Shown here piece after piece: positions 1 to 7,659 of a stretch of DNA of 17,497 bases. Origin of the DNA: DATGQT01 sp033720695 (GTDB lineage: Bacteria > Bacteroidota > Rhodothermia > Rhodothermales > Rubricoccaceae); NCBI GenBank assembly GCA_033720695.1, contig JAWWCA010000052.1, forward strand, positions 1 to 17,497, written 5' to 3'. Within the stretch, counting starts at the first letter, position 1. Every line of letters begins with the position of its first letter. The position numbers and the translations under genes are program-made. The notes beneath the pieces are model-generated. The model made no database searches, was not told the origin of the DNA, and worked only from the letters and a program-made list of their open reading frames with translations.

Positions 1-1996
1 CATCGCGACGGGGCACACCGCCGACCGACACGGCATCCTCAACTTCATCCAGCCCACCGAGGACGGCACGGGCGTCCGCCCCGTGCTCGGCACGTCGCGG
101 AAGGTGAAGGCGTTCTGGAACATCCTCAACCAGGAGGGCCTCCGCTCGAACGTCGTCGGGTGGTGGCCGAGCCACCCCGCCGAGCCCATCGACGGCGTGA
201 TGGTGACCAACTTCTTCCACAAGGCCTCGGGGCCCGTCTTCGAGCCGTGGCCCGTCGCGGACGGCGCCGTGCACCCGCCCGAGCTCGCCGAGCTGATGGG
301 CGCGCTGCGCGTCCACCCCCACGAGCTGACGGGCAGCCACCTCCTCCCGTTCGTCCCCGACGCCGAGCAGGTGGACACCACGAAGGACCGCCGGCTCGAG
401 TCCGTCGCCAAGATCCTCGCCGAGGCCTCGACGATCCACAGCGTGGCGACGTGGGCCCTGGAGCACACCGAGTGGGACCTCACGGCCGTCTACTACGACG
501 CCATCGACCACTTCGGCCACGGGTTCATGAAGTACCACCCGCCGCGGCGGCCGGGCATCCCCGAGGCGACGTACGAGCGCTACAAGGACGTCGTGGTGGC
601 GGGCTACCGGTTCCACGACATGATGCTGGAGCGGCTCCTCGCCCTCGCCGGCGACGACACCACCGTCATCCTGCTCTCCGACCACGGCTTCCACTCCGAC
701 CACCTCCGGCCGCAGGGGCTCCCCGACGAGCCCGCCGCGCCCGCGCACGAGCACCGCACCTTCGGCGTCTTCGTCATGGCCGGCCCCGGCATCAAGCGCG
801 ACGAGCGCGTCTACGGCGTGAGCCTCCTCGACGTGGCCCCGACGGTGCTCTCCCTCTTCGGCCTCCCCATCGGGCGCGACATGGCCGGGAAGCCCGTTCT
901 GGAAGCGTTCGAGGCGCCGCCCGAGCCCGCCTTCATCCCCTCCTGGGAAGACGTGGACGGCGACGACGGCCGGCACCCCGACGACCTCCGCTCGGACCCC
1001 TGGGCCGAGCAGGAGGCGATGCGGCAGCTCGTCGAGCTGGGCTACGTGGACCCCGGCGAGGGGCAGGGGCCGGAGCGCGTGGCCCGCGTCCAGCGGGAGT
1101 CGCAGTTCTACCTCGCGCGCGTCCACCTCAGCCAGGGCCGCCCGGCCGCGGCCCTCCCCCTCCTCGAAGCCGCCTTCGCCGACGACCCCGAGGCCGAGCG
1201 CTACGGCCTCCGCCTCGTCGAGGCCCTCCGCCTCCTCGGCCGCACCGACGACGCGCACGCGACGCTCGACCGCGTGCTGGAGGGGCGCACCCGCCTCCTC
1301 GAACGGAAGATCGCCCGCATCGACGAGGGCCTGGCCCAGCTCGACGAGCGGGCCGAGGCGGTCGCGGACGACGAGACGGAGGAGCGGCGCCAGGCGCGGG
1401 CCGCCCGGGTCGAGGCCCTCCAGACGCGCCGCGCCACGCTCCAGCGGCGGCTCGACACCGTCCCGCCCGGGCTCCACTACCACCGCGGCCTCATCCTCCT
1501 CTCGGAGGGCGAGGCCCAGGAGGCGCTCGGCGCGTTCCAGGCGGCCGAGAGCGCCGCCGAGCAGTTCCCCCACCTGTACGTCCGCCTCGGCGAGGCCTTC
1601 CTCCTCCTCAAGCGCTGGGCGGACGCCGAGGGCGCCTTCCGCAAGGCGCTCGCCGTGGACCCCGACGTGGCGGCGGTGCACCGGGGCCTCGCGCTGGCCT
1701 GCCTGCGGCAGGACCGGCTGGAGGAGGCGGCCATGGCGGCGCTCCAGGCCGTCGGCCTCCGCCACTTCTTCCCGGCGGCGCACTTCCACCTCGGCGAGGC
1801 GCTGATGCGGCTGGGCGAGCACCCCCGCGCCGCCGAGGCGTTCGAGGTGGCGCTCCGCCAGCAGCCCGGCCTCCGCATGGCCCACGTCTACCTCTCGGAG
1901 CTCTACCGCAACTACCTCGACGAGCCCCAGAAGGCGGCCGAGCACCTCCGGCTCGCCGCCGAGGACCCCCCAGCGGAGCAAACGGCCAAGCCGTAG
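1..1996 (+). CDS. Alkaline-phosphatase-superfamily phosphodiesterase with C-terminal TPR repeats (5' end missing)
   Basis: The reading frame is open from base 2 and ends in TAG, so the start lies left of the window; the paralogue at 4063 suggests about 60 N-terminal residues are missing, including the first metal Asp and the nucleophile. Visible motifs of the type I phosphodiesterase / alkaline phosphatase superfamily are ATGHTADRHGI, YYDAIDHFGHGF (metal Asp and His), LLSDHGFHSDH (Asp-His pair), a later His in EHRTFG, and VMAGPGIKRDE. After about codon 330 of the visible part the protein is helical: TPR-like units, then a charged coiled-coil stretch (about 1300-1450) that the paralogue lacks, then further TPR units. 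No signal peptide can be judged here, but the paralogue has none, so a cytoplasmic enzyme is inferred. The substrate is unknown. TPRs suggest protein partners. The first GTG inside the window (83) is not the true start. Confidence 0.85.
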   Translation, partial: IATGHTADRHGILNFIQPTEDGTGVRPVLGTSRKVKAFWNILNQEGLRSNVVGWWPSHPAEPIDGVMVTNFFHKASGPVFEPWPVADGAVHPPELAELMGALRVHPHELTGSHLLPFVPDAEQVDTTKDRRLESVAKILAEASTIHSVATWALEHTEWDLTAVYYDAIDHFGHGFMKYHPPRRPGIPEATYERYKDVVVAGYRFHDMMLERLLALAGDDTTVILLSDHGFHSDHLRPQGLPDEPAAPAHEHRTFGVFVMAGPGIKRDERVYGVSLLDVAPTVLSLFGLPIGRDMAGKPVLEAFEAPPEPAFIPSWEDVDGDDGRHPDDLRSDPWAEQEAMRQLVELGYVDPGEGQGPERVARVQRESQFYLARVHLSQGRPAAALPLLEAAFADDPEAERYGLRLVEALRLLGRTDDAHATLDRVLEGRTRLLERKIARIDEGLAQLDERAEAVADDETEERRQARAARVEALQTRRATLQRRLDTVPPGLHYHRGLILLSEGEAQEALGAFQAAESAAEQFPHLYVRLGEAFLLLKRWADAEGAFRKALAVDPDVAAVHRGLALACLRQDRLEEAAMAALQAVGLRHFFPAAHFHLGEALMRLGEHPRAAEAFEVALRQQPGLRMAHVYLSELYRNYLDEPQKAAEHLRLAAEDPPAEQTAKP

Positions 1997-2005
1997 GCGC
2001 CTGCC

Positions 2006-2037
2006 TTGCGCCCGCCGCTCGCCGGGGCGTATCCTCC
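2006..2037 (+). promoter_or_regulatory. Candidate Bacteroidota-type promoter for the first T9SS protein gene
   Basis: TTG at 2006-2008, a 21-bp spacer, and TATCCTCC at 2030-2037 resemble the Bacteroidota -33 TTG / -7 TAnnTTTG promoter. The ATG lies 37 nt downstream. The same spacing recurs before four other genes in the window, which is the main support; the position is inferred by eye. Confidence 0.45.
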
Positions 2038-2073
2038 GGCTCCCGTCTGTATCCCCCCAACCCCCTCCACGGC

Positions 2074-2970
2074 ATGAAGAAGGCTACCACTCTCGCCGAG
2101 CGCCTCGCGGCCTACTCCGCCGCCGCCGGCGTCACCCTCGCCCTCGCGCCCGACGCCGGCGCCCAGATCGTCTACACCGACGTCGACCCCGACGAGACCA
2201 TCTCCATCGGGGAGTCGGTGGACCTCGACTTCGACGGCGACGGCACCATCGACCTCACGATCGTCGGGAACACCGGTGGCGGCGTGAACACGACCGCCCG
2301 GTTCGCGGTGCGTGTCCCCGCTGGGGGCAACATGGACAACGGCGTTCTGGGCGTGGACGACGTCTACTTCGGGGACCCCGACAGCATCGGCGCGGCGAGC
2401 CGCCTGAGCTCCGGCGTCGAGGTCGGACCGGTGTCGGCGCCGCAGGGCTTCTACGGCTACGGCATCATCGCCAGCCTCTACGCCGGCCTCAACTACTACA
2501 ACTTCATCGGGGAGGAGGGCTTTGCCGGCTTCCGCTTCGTCGCGGGCGGCGGGACGACCCACTACGGGTGGATGCGCCTCGCGGTCAACGCGGACGTGAC
2601 CGAGGCCACCCTCTTCGAGTACGCCTTCGACCTGACGCCCGACACCCCGATCGTGACGGGGGCCACGGGGGTAGCCATCGAGCCGGGCCCCGACGGGACG
2701 CCGGGCACCCACGCCCTCTCGAACGCCGCGCCCAACCCGGCCCGCCAGCAGGCCCAGTTCACGCTGGAGGTGGCCGAGGTGCAGCACGTCCGCGTCGAGG
2801 TCTACAACGCGCTCGGCCAGCGCGTCGCGCTCCTCCACGACGCCGCGCTCGCGCCCGGGGCCGAGCACCGGTTCACGCTCGACGCCGCGGACCTCGCCGC
2901 CGGCGTCTACGTCGTCCGCGCCGTCGGCGAGCGGTTCACCGACACCCGAACGGTGACGCTGGCCCGCTGA
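2074..2970 (+). CDS. Exported protein with T9SS type A C-terminal sorting domain
   Basis: This 298-residue protein starts at an ATG 37 nt after a candidate promoter. Residues 1-30 form a signal peptide with Lys2-Lys3 and an Ala-rich core, ending AGA before Gln31. The mature protein opens QIVYTDVDPD and has a D-x-D-G-D-G-x-x-D calcium-loop-like motif at 52-60. The middle contains a GFRF...HYGWMRL...EYAF segment also found in the genes at 3046 and 6259. Residues 217-298 are a T9SS type A sorting domain: APNPAR, then VRVEVYNALGQRV, then LAAGVYVVRAVGERF. It should therefore cross the inner membrane by Sec and the outer membrane by T9SS, ending on the surface or outside. No enzyme motif is visible and the function is unknown. 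An open frame continues upstream to 160, but that part is Arg/Pro-rich and overlaps the preceding gene. Confidence 0.88.
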   Translation: MKKATTLAERLAAYSAAAGVTLALAPDAGAQIVYTDVDPDETISIGESVDLDFDGDGTIDLTIVGNTGGGVNTTARFAVRVPAGGNMDNGVLGVDDVYFGDPDSIGAASRLSSGVEVGPVSAPQGFYGYGIIASLYAGLNYYNFIGEEGFAGFRFVAGGGTTHYGWMRLAVNADVTEATLFEYAFDLTPDTPIVTGATGVAIEPGPDGTPGTHALSNAAPNPARQQAQFTLEVAEVQHVRVEVYNALGQRVALLHDAALAPGAEHRFTLDAADLAAGVYVVRAVGERFTDTRTVTLAR

Positions 2971-2983
2971 GGCCGTACCTTCC
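2953..2983 (+). promoter_or_regulatory. Weak candidate promoter overlapping the end of the first T9SS gene
   Basis: GTG at 2953-2955, a 20-bp spacer and TACCTTCC at 2976-2983 follow the spacing of the other candidate promoters, but the -33 element is GTG rather than TTG and lies inside the upstream coding sequence. If used, it would place the stem-loop at 2998-3027 in the leader of the gene at 3046. Confidence 0.25.
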
Positions 2984-2997
2984 GTCGGCTCCTGCAC

Positions 2998-3030
2998 AGG
3001 CCCGGCCTCTCTGGGGAGGCCGGGCCTTCT
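2998..3030 (+). terminator. GC-rich stem-loop between tandem T9SS genes
   Basis: A perfect 12-bp inverted repeat (AGGCCCGGCCTC at 2998-3009, GAGGCCGGGCCT at 3016-3027) encloses a 6-nt loop and is followed by TCTCGTTG. It lies 27 nt after the stop codon of the first T9SS gene. The T-tract is poor, so termination may be partial; read-through could supply the next gene. Confidence 0.6.
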
Positions 3031-3045
3031 CGTTGCCCCACCCGC

Positions 3046-3939
3046 ATGCCTGACGCCCGCCTCTCCCTCGCCCGGCGCCTCGCGGCCTACTCCGCCGCCG
3101 CCGGCGCGGCCCTCGCGCCCGACGCCGGCGCCCAGGTCGCCTACACCGACCTCGATCCCGACCTCACGATCTCGGTGGGCGAGTCGGTCGCCCTCGACGT
3201 GGACGGGGACGGCGCCGTGGACTTCTCGTTCGCGGGGACCGCGGGCGGGGGCCCCAACAGCACGGCCCGGTTTCGCTTCCTCGCCCCGGGGGGCGCTCCG
3301 TCGAACGGCCTCCTCGGCATTGACGACGAGTACTTCCCCGACCCCGACAACAGCATCGGCATCGCGAGCCGGCTCAGCTCCGGCGTCGAGGTCGGGAAGG
3401 CGGGGCCGTCCCAGGGCTTCTACCCCTACGCCCTCGTCGCCAGCCTCTACGGCGGCGTCCCCTTCTACGCCTTCGCGGGGGAGGAAGGCTTCGCCGGCTT
3501 CCGCTTCGTCGCGGCCGACGGGGAGCTCCACGCGGGCTGGATCCGCCTCGCCGTGGACGAGGACGTCACCGAGGCCACGCTCTTCGACTACGCCTACCAG
3601 CGACGCCCGAACCGGCCCATCGTGACCGGGGCGACGGGCGTCCCCACCGAGCCCGGCCCGGACGGCCTGCCCGAGACCCACGCCCTCTCCGACGTCCTGC
3701 CGAACCCCGCCCGGACCCACGCCGCCCTCACGCTGACCGTGGCGCGCGCCCAGGTCGTCCGGCTCACGGTCCACGACGGGCTGGGTCGGTCCGTCGCGCG
3801 CCTCCACGACGGCCCGCTCGCGCCCGGGGTCGAGCACCGGTTCACGCTCGACGCGGGGGGCCTCGCCGCCGGGGTCTACGTCGTCCGTGCCGTCGGCGAG
3901 GCGTTCGCCGACGCCTCCCTGCTCACCCTGACGCGCTGA
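3046..3939 (+). CDS. Exported protein with T9SS sorting domain, tandem paralogue of the preceding gene
   Basis: This 297-residue protein is a tandem duplicate of the gene at 2074. Both share an N-terminal RLAAYSAAAG segment, APDAGAQ at the signal cleavage site (after Ala29), the D-x-D-G-D-G-x-x-D motif (51-59), SRLSSGVEVG, EEGFAGFRFVA, a GWIRL segment and a T9SS type A domain (about 215-297, LPNPAR to LAAGVYVVRAVGEAF). The hydrophobic core of the signal peptide is shorter than in its sister and begins MPDARLSLARR. Export by Sec then T9SS is inferred from the domains. The start ATG follows a stem-loop by 18 nt with a C-rich leader and no Shine-Dalgarno. Function is unknown; functional redundancy or diversification with the sister protein is possible. 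Confidence 0.87.
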   Translation: MPDARLSLARRLAAYSAAAGAALAPDAGAQVAYTDLDPDLTISVGESVALDVDGDGAVDFSFAGTAGGGPNSTARFRFLAPGGAPSNGLLGIDDEYFPDPDNSIGIASRLSSGVEVGKAGPSQGFYPYALVASLYGGVPFYAFAGEEGFAGFRFVAADGELHAGWIRLAVDEDVTEATLFDYAYQRRPNRPIVTGATGVPTEPGPDGLPETHALSDVLPNPARTHAALTLTVARAQVVRLTVHDGLGRSVARLHDGPLAPGVEHRFTLDAGGLAAGVYVVRAVGEAFADASLLTLTR

Positions 3940-3969
3940 CGCCGCCGCGCCCGGCTCCCGCCTGCGGGC

Positions 3970-4000
3970 GTGCGCCTGGGGCCGGAGGGGAGTATACTTC
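3970..4000 (+). promoter_or_regulatory. Candidate promoter of the complete AP-TPR gene
   Basis: GTG at 3970-3972, a 20-bp spacer and TATACTTC at 3993-4000 match the window's promoter pattern; the -33 element is imperfect. Transcription would start just after about 4005, leaving a leader of about 55 nt before the GTG at 4063. This argues against the longer reading frame that starts at 3970. Confidence 0.4.
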
Positions 4001-4062
4001 GGCCCCCGTTTCGCCCCCCTGCCCCTCGGCCGCGCCCGAGGCCCCTAGCCCCCCGCAAGACC

Positions 4063-6096
4063 GTGCCCGACCGCCTCGCAGAGAAGGTCCTCCTCATCGG
4101 GTGGGACGCCGCCGACTGGAAGGTGATCACGCCGATGATGGACGCCGGGCTGATGCCGGCGCTCCAGGCCCTCGTCGAGCGGGGGGTCATGGGGAACATC
4201 GCGACGCTCGACCCCCCGTTCTCGCCCATGCTCTGGACCAGCATCGCGACGGGGCACACCGCCGACCGACACGGCATCGTCCACTTCACGCAGCCGAACC
4301 CCGGCGGCAACGGCATCCGGCCCGTGCTCGGGTCCAACCGGAAGGTGAAGGCGCTCTGGACCATCCTCACCGAGCGGGGCCTCCGCTCGAACGTCGTCGG
4401 GTGGTGGCCGAGCCACCCCGCCGAGCCCATCGACGGCGTGATGGTGTCGAACTTCTACCAGCGGGCGAACGTGGCCGCGCACGAGCCCTGGCCCCTCGCC
4501 GAGGGGACGGTCTCCCCCCCCGAATTCGCCGACGTCCTCGCCGCGCTCCGCGTCCACCCGGGCGAGCTCACCGGCGCCCACATCGAGCCGTTCGTCCCCC
4601 GCCTGGAGGAGATCGACCAGAGCCAGGACCGCCGGGCGCTCACGATCGCGAAGATCCTCGCCGACGCCTCCTCCATCCACGCCGCGGCGACGTTCCTCAT
4701 GGAAGAGACGGCGTGGGACTTCACGGCCGTCTACTACGACGCCATCGACCACTTCGGCCACGGGTTCATGAAGTACCACCCGCCCCACATGGAGGGGCGC
4801 GTGAGCAAGGAGGACTTCGAGCTCTACAAGGACGTGATCGTGGCGGGCTACCGGTTCCACGACATGATGCTGGAGCGGCTCCTCGCCCTCGCCGGCGACG
4901 ACACCACCGTCATCCTGCTCTCCGACCACGGCTTCCACTCCGACCACCTCCGGCCGAAGGGCATCCCGAACATCCCAGCGGGCCCGGCCGTCGAGCACCG
5001 GCCGTTCGGCGTCTTCGTCATGGCCGGCCCCGGCATCAAGCGCGACGAGCGGGTCTACGGCGCGGGCCTCCTCAACATCGCGCCGACGGTGCTCACCCTC
5101 TTCGGCCTCCCTGTCGGGGAGGACATGGCGGGGGGGCCGCTGCTCCAGGCCTTCGAGACGCCGCCGGAGGTCGAGACGATCCCGACGTGGGAGACCGGCG
5201 ACGGGCCCCAGCAGCAGGCCGCCGCCGACCCCTGGGCCGAGCAGGAGGCGCTCCGCCAGCTCGTCGAGCTGGGCTACGTGGACGAGCCCGGCGCCAACCC
5301 GGCGAAGGCCGCCGCCGCCTCGGCGCGCGACTCCAAGTTCAACCTCGCCCGCGTCTACTTCTCGACGGGGCGGCCGGAGGAAGCGGTCCCGCTCTTCGAG
5401 CACGCCTACCAGGCGGAGTCGGAGCACCGCGAGCACTACGGGCTCTGGCTCGCGCATGCCTACCGCGCCGTGGGCCGGCGCGACGAGGCCCGCGCCCTGG
5501 CCGAGCGCCTCCGCGGTGAGCAGGTCGTGATGCCGGCGGCGCTGGACCTCCTCCTCGTCGACCTCCACCTCGACGCCGACGAGCCCGAGGCGGCCCTCGC
5601 CGTCCTCGACGCCCAGCAGGCCCCGGCCAGCGTCGAGATGCAGCTCCGCCGCGCCGACGCCCTGCTCCGGCTCCAGCGCTTCGACGAAGCCACCCAGAGC
5701 TTCGAGGGCGTGCTCGCGAGCGACCCCGACAACGCGCGCGCCTGGAACGGCCTCGCCAAGGCCCACATCGGGCGCAAGGCGTACGAGCCGGCGGCCGAAG
5801 CCGCGTTTGCGGCCATCGGCCGGCTCTACCACTACCCCGAGGCGCACTTCCACCTCGGCGTCGCGATGACGCGGCTGGGCTGGGCCGAGCGGGCCGCGAC
5901 GGCGTTCCAGATCGCGCTGACGCAGCGGCCGGGGTACGCGCTCGCGCACCGCTGGCTCGCGCGCCTCTACAAGGACTACCTCCGCCAGCCCGCCGAGGCG
6001 GCCCGACACTGGAAGGCGTACCAGGAGGCCCAGCAGAGGGCCACCCCCCAGGCGCCTCCTGCGAACGGCGAAGCGGTCTCCACGCCCGCCCCCTGA
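4063..6096 (+). CDS. Alkaline-phosphatase-superfamily phosphodiesterase with C-terminal TPR repeats
   Basis: This 677-residue protein pairs a metal-dependent phosphatase/phosphodiesterase domain (about 1-400) with TPR-like repeats (about 420-660). Metal and catalytic residues fit the superfamily: Asp15 in LLIGWDAADW, likely nucleophile Ser54 in PPFSPMLWTS followed by ATGHTADRHGI, Asp226/Asp229/His233 in YYDAIDHFGHGF, Asp288-His289 in LLSDHGF, and His312. There is no signal peptide, so it probably works in the cytoplasm. The substrate cannot be told from sequence; phosphodiester, phosphomonoester or sulfate-ester hydrolysis are all possible. The GTG at 4063 is preferred because homology to the family begins right after it and the promoter lies just upstream; the frame is also open back to 3970. 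It is a paralogue of the truncated gene at the left edge, but lacks the coiled-coil insert. Confidence 0.88.
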   Translation: MPDRLAEKVLLIGWDAADWKVITPMMDAGLMPALQALVERGVMGNIATLDPPFSPMLWTSIATGHTADRHGIVHFTQPNPGGNGIRPVLGSNRKVKALWTILTERGLRSNVVGWWPSHPAEPIDGVMVSNFYQRANVAAHEPWPLAEGTVSPPEFADVLAALRVHPGELTGAHIEPFVPRLEEIDQSQDRRALTIAKILADASSIHAAATFLMEETAWDFTAVYYDAIDHFGHGFMKYHPPHMEGRVSKEDFELYKDVIVAGYRFHDMMLERLLALAGDDTTVILLSDHGFHSDHLRPKGIPNIPAGPAVEHRPFGVFVMAGPGIKRDERVYGAGLLNIAPTVLTLFGLPVGEDMAGGPLLQAFETPPEVETIPTWETGDGPQQQAAADPWAEQEALRQLVELGYVDEPGANPAKAAAASARDSKFNLARVYFSTGRPEEAVPLFEHAYQAESEHREHYGLWLAHAYRAVGRRDEARALAERLRGEQVVMPAALDLLLVDLHLDADEPEAALAVLDAQQAPASVEMQLRRADALLRLQRFDEATQSFEGVLASDPDNARAWNGLAKAHIGRKAYEPAAEAAFAAIGRLYHYPEAHFHLGVAMTRLGWAERAATAFQIALTQRPGYALAHRWLARLYKDYLRQPAEAARHWKAYQEAQQRATPQAPPANGEAVSTPAP

Positions 6097-6183
6097 CATC
6101 CCACGCGCGCGGATCGAGTCACGCGGCGGCCCCTGCTGATGTTGGGTGCCGGCGGAGGCCCGGGCGTCCGGAGGCGGCCCCGC

Positions 6184-6210
6184 TTAGGGCTTTGGATTGT
6201 CGTGCCCTAA
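6184..6210 (+). promoter_or_regulatory. Inverted repeat overlapping a promoter, possible operator
   Basis: TTAGGGC (6184-6190) and GCCCTAA (6204-6210) are perfect inverted arms with a 13-bp gap; arm centres are 20 bp apart, about two helical turns. The gap contains the -33 TTG and the right arm ends 4 bp before the -7 element. A dimeric regulator binding here would compete with RNA polymerase. This is inference from position and symmetry only. Confidence 0.4.
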
Positions 6211-6222
6211 CGTTTATCTTCC
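6192..6222 (+). promoter_or_regulatory. Candidate promoter of the third T9SS gene
   Basis: TTG at 6192-6194, a 20-bp spacer and TATCTTCC at 6215-6222 make one of the two clearest promoter matches in the window. The ATG is 37 nt downstream, behind a pyrimidine-rich leader. The rest of the 162-nt gap after the preceding stop codon (6097-6258) shows no clear terminator. Confidence 0.5.
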
Positions 6223-6258
6223 TCCCCCCTTCTCCTTCACCTTCCCTCCACACCCCTC

Positions 6259-7620
6259 ATGCGCCACGACGACAAGCCCCTCACGCGCGCCAACGACGCG
6301 CTCACCGGCCAGCTCCGCTGGTACGGCGCCGCAGCGGCGGCGGCCGGCGTCCTCGCCATCGCCCCGACGGCCGACGCCCAGATCGTCTACACCGACATCC
6401 CGGACGTCACGCTGATGTCCACCGACCCCCTCGTGGACGACGTCTACAGCGTCGACTTCGACGGCGACGGCGACCCCGAGATCGACCTCTTCGAGAGCGG
6501 GTCCACCAACTACGCCGCCGGCTTCCCCGAGAGCACCGTCGGCCCCGACCAGCAGAACGCCATCGTCGGCACGGCCGTCGTCTTCGGGACGGCCACCTAC
6601 CAGTACTTCGTCCCCCTCTCGGCGGGGGCGGCCATCTCGTCCGGCGTCGTCTCCACGACGGCCGCGTTCCAGTTCGGCCCCACGTTCACCTACGTCAACG
6701 GCGACCCCGCGGGCTGGGTCGGGGCCGGCGACAAGTACGTCGGCACCCGGTTCTCGCTCGACGGCGTCAACCACTTCGGCTGGATCCGCGTCGAGATGCC
6801 GGCCAACGGCACCCTCATCGTCCGGGACTTCGCCTACGAGTCGTCTCCGGGCACGGCCATCACGGCCGGCGACACCGGGGCCGCGGCCTGCGACGCGAAG
6901 TTCACCTCGGCCGACCTCGCCTACGACGCCGGCACCCGCGTCCTCTCCGTCACCGGCGGCGTCCGGAACAACGGGGGCGACCCCGTCTCGCTCCGCCTCG
7001 AGCTCCGGTACAACCGGAACGGCGGCAACCCGCAAGGCACCCGCGTCCTCGCGAACGGGACGCTCCCGGGCGGGGCCTCGGCCCCCATCAACATCAACCT
7101 CAACGTCCCGGCCGCCGCGCCGAACGGCGACTACAACTTCACGCTCGCCCTCGTCGACACCGGCGCTGGCGCCGACTGCGCGACGTACGTCGAGACGATC
7201 GCGATCTCGGCCCCGCGCGTGAGCGGATCCGGCACCGGCCCGCTCTTCGCGGAGGCCCCGGAGGTCGACCTCGCCGCGGTTGCCACGCGCGGCGCCACCG
7301 TGCAGCACCGGAAGGTGGCGCACGCGGCGGTCCGCGGGCAGGCGCAGGCTGCGGCCTCGCAGGTCCTGAGTGAGACCGGCGCGAACCCGTTCCGGGGCAT
7401 GACCACGCTCGCGCTCGAGGTCGCCTCGACGCAGCAGGTCCGCGTCGAGGTGTTCGACGCCCTCGGCCGCCAGGTCGCCGTCCTCCACGAGGGCGCGGTC
7501 GAGGCGGGGGCGCCCGAGCAGCTCGTCTTCGACGGCTCCGACCTCGCCGCCGGCGTCTACGTCGTGCGCGTCTCGGGTGAGACGTTCTCGACCACGCGGA
7601 CGCTGACGCTCCTGAAGTAG
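6259..7620 (+). CDS. Exported multidomain protein with T9SS sorting domain
   Basis: This 453-residue protein has a signal peptide of about 41 residues (Arg2, Lys6, then an Ala-rich core, ending ADA before QIVYTD). The first half resembles the genes at 2074 and 3046: a D-x-D-G-D-G motif near residue 70 and a GTRF...HFGWIRV...DFAYESSPGTAI segment ending near 205. It adds a domain of about 100 residues (211-315) that looks like an extracellular beta-sandwich: VLSVTGGVRNNGG, LRLELRYNRNGG and PNGDYNFTLAL, with Cys211 and Cys307 at its ends that could form a disulfide. The last 80 or so residues are a T9SS type A sorting domain (NPFRG, VRVEVFDALGRQVAVL, LAAGVYVVRVSGE). Surface location or release by T9SS is inferred; function is unknown. 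The ATG is chosen because the signal peptide begins there and the promoter lies 37 nt upstream. Confidence 0.88.
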   Translation: MRHDDKPLTRANDALTGQLRWYGAAAAAAGVLAIAPTADAQIVYTDIPDVTLMSTDPLVDDVYSVDFDGDGDPEIDLFESGSTNYAAGFPESTVGPDQQNAIVGTAVVFGTATYQYFVPLSAGAAISSGVVSTTAAFQFGPTFTYVNGDPAGWVGAGDKYVGTRFSLDGVNHFGWIRVEMPANGTLIVRDFAYESSPGTAITAGDTGAAACDAKFTSADLAYDAGTRVLSVTGGVRNNGGDPVSLRLELRYNRNGGNPQGTRVLANGTLPGGASAPININLNVPAAAPNGDYNFTLALVDTGAGADCATYVETIAISAPRVSGSGTGPLFAEAPEVDLAAVATRGATVQHRKVAHAAVRGQAQAAASQVLSETGANPFRGMTTLALEVASTQQVRVEVFDALGRQVAVLHEGAVEAGAPEQLVFDGSDLAAGVYVVRVSGETFSTTRTLTLLK

Positions 7621-7659
7621 GCGCCTCTCGCGAGTGCGCCCTGCTCAGGCAGGTCCACG

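Noticed and set aside
160..2073. Upstream in-frame extension of the first T9SS gene (936 residues in all)
   Set aside because: The extension is Arg/Pro-rich, overlaps the AP-TPR gene in another frame, and a signal peptide begins at 2074.
1912..3837. Antisense open frame of 641 codons
   Set aside because: Shadow of the two T9SS genes in GC-rich DNA; Val/Gly/Asp/Glu/Arg-biased composition with no recognisable domain.
3948..3970. Inverted repeat CGCCCG/CGGGCG after the second T9SS gene as a terminator
   Set aside because: Only 6 bp, with an 11-nt loop and no T-tract; common by chance in such GC-rich DNA.
3970..4062. Longer start for the complete AP-TPR gene at GTG 3970
   Set aside because: The added residues are Pro/Arg-rich and the candidate -7 element lies inside this stretch; homology begins just after 4063.
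4045..6099. Antisense open frame of 684 codons
   Set aside because: Shadow of the AP-TPR gene with biased composition and no domain.
6192..7373. Plus-strand frame of 393 codons overlapping the third T9SS gene
   Set aside because: Arg-rich shadow; the overlapping frame has a signal peptide and sorting domain.
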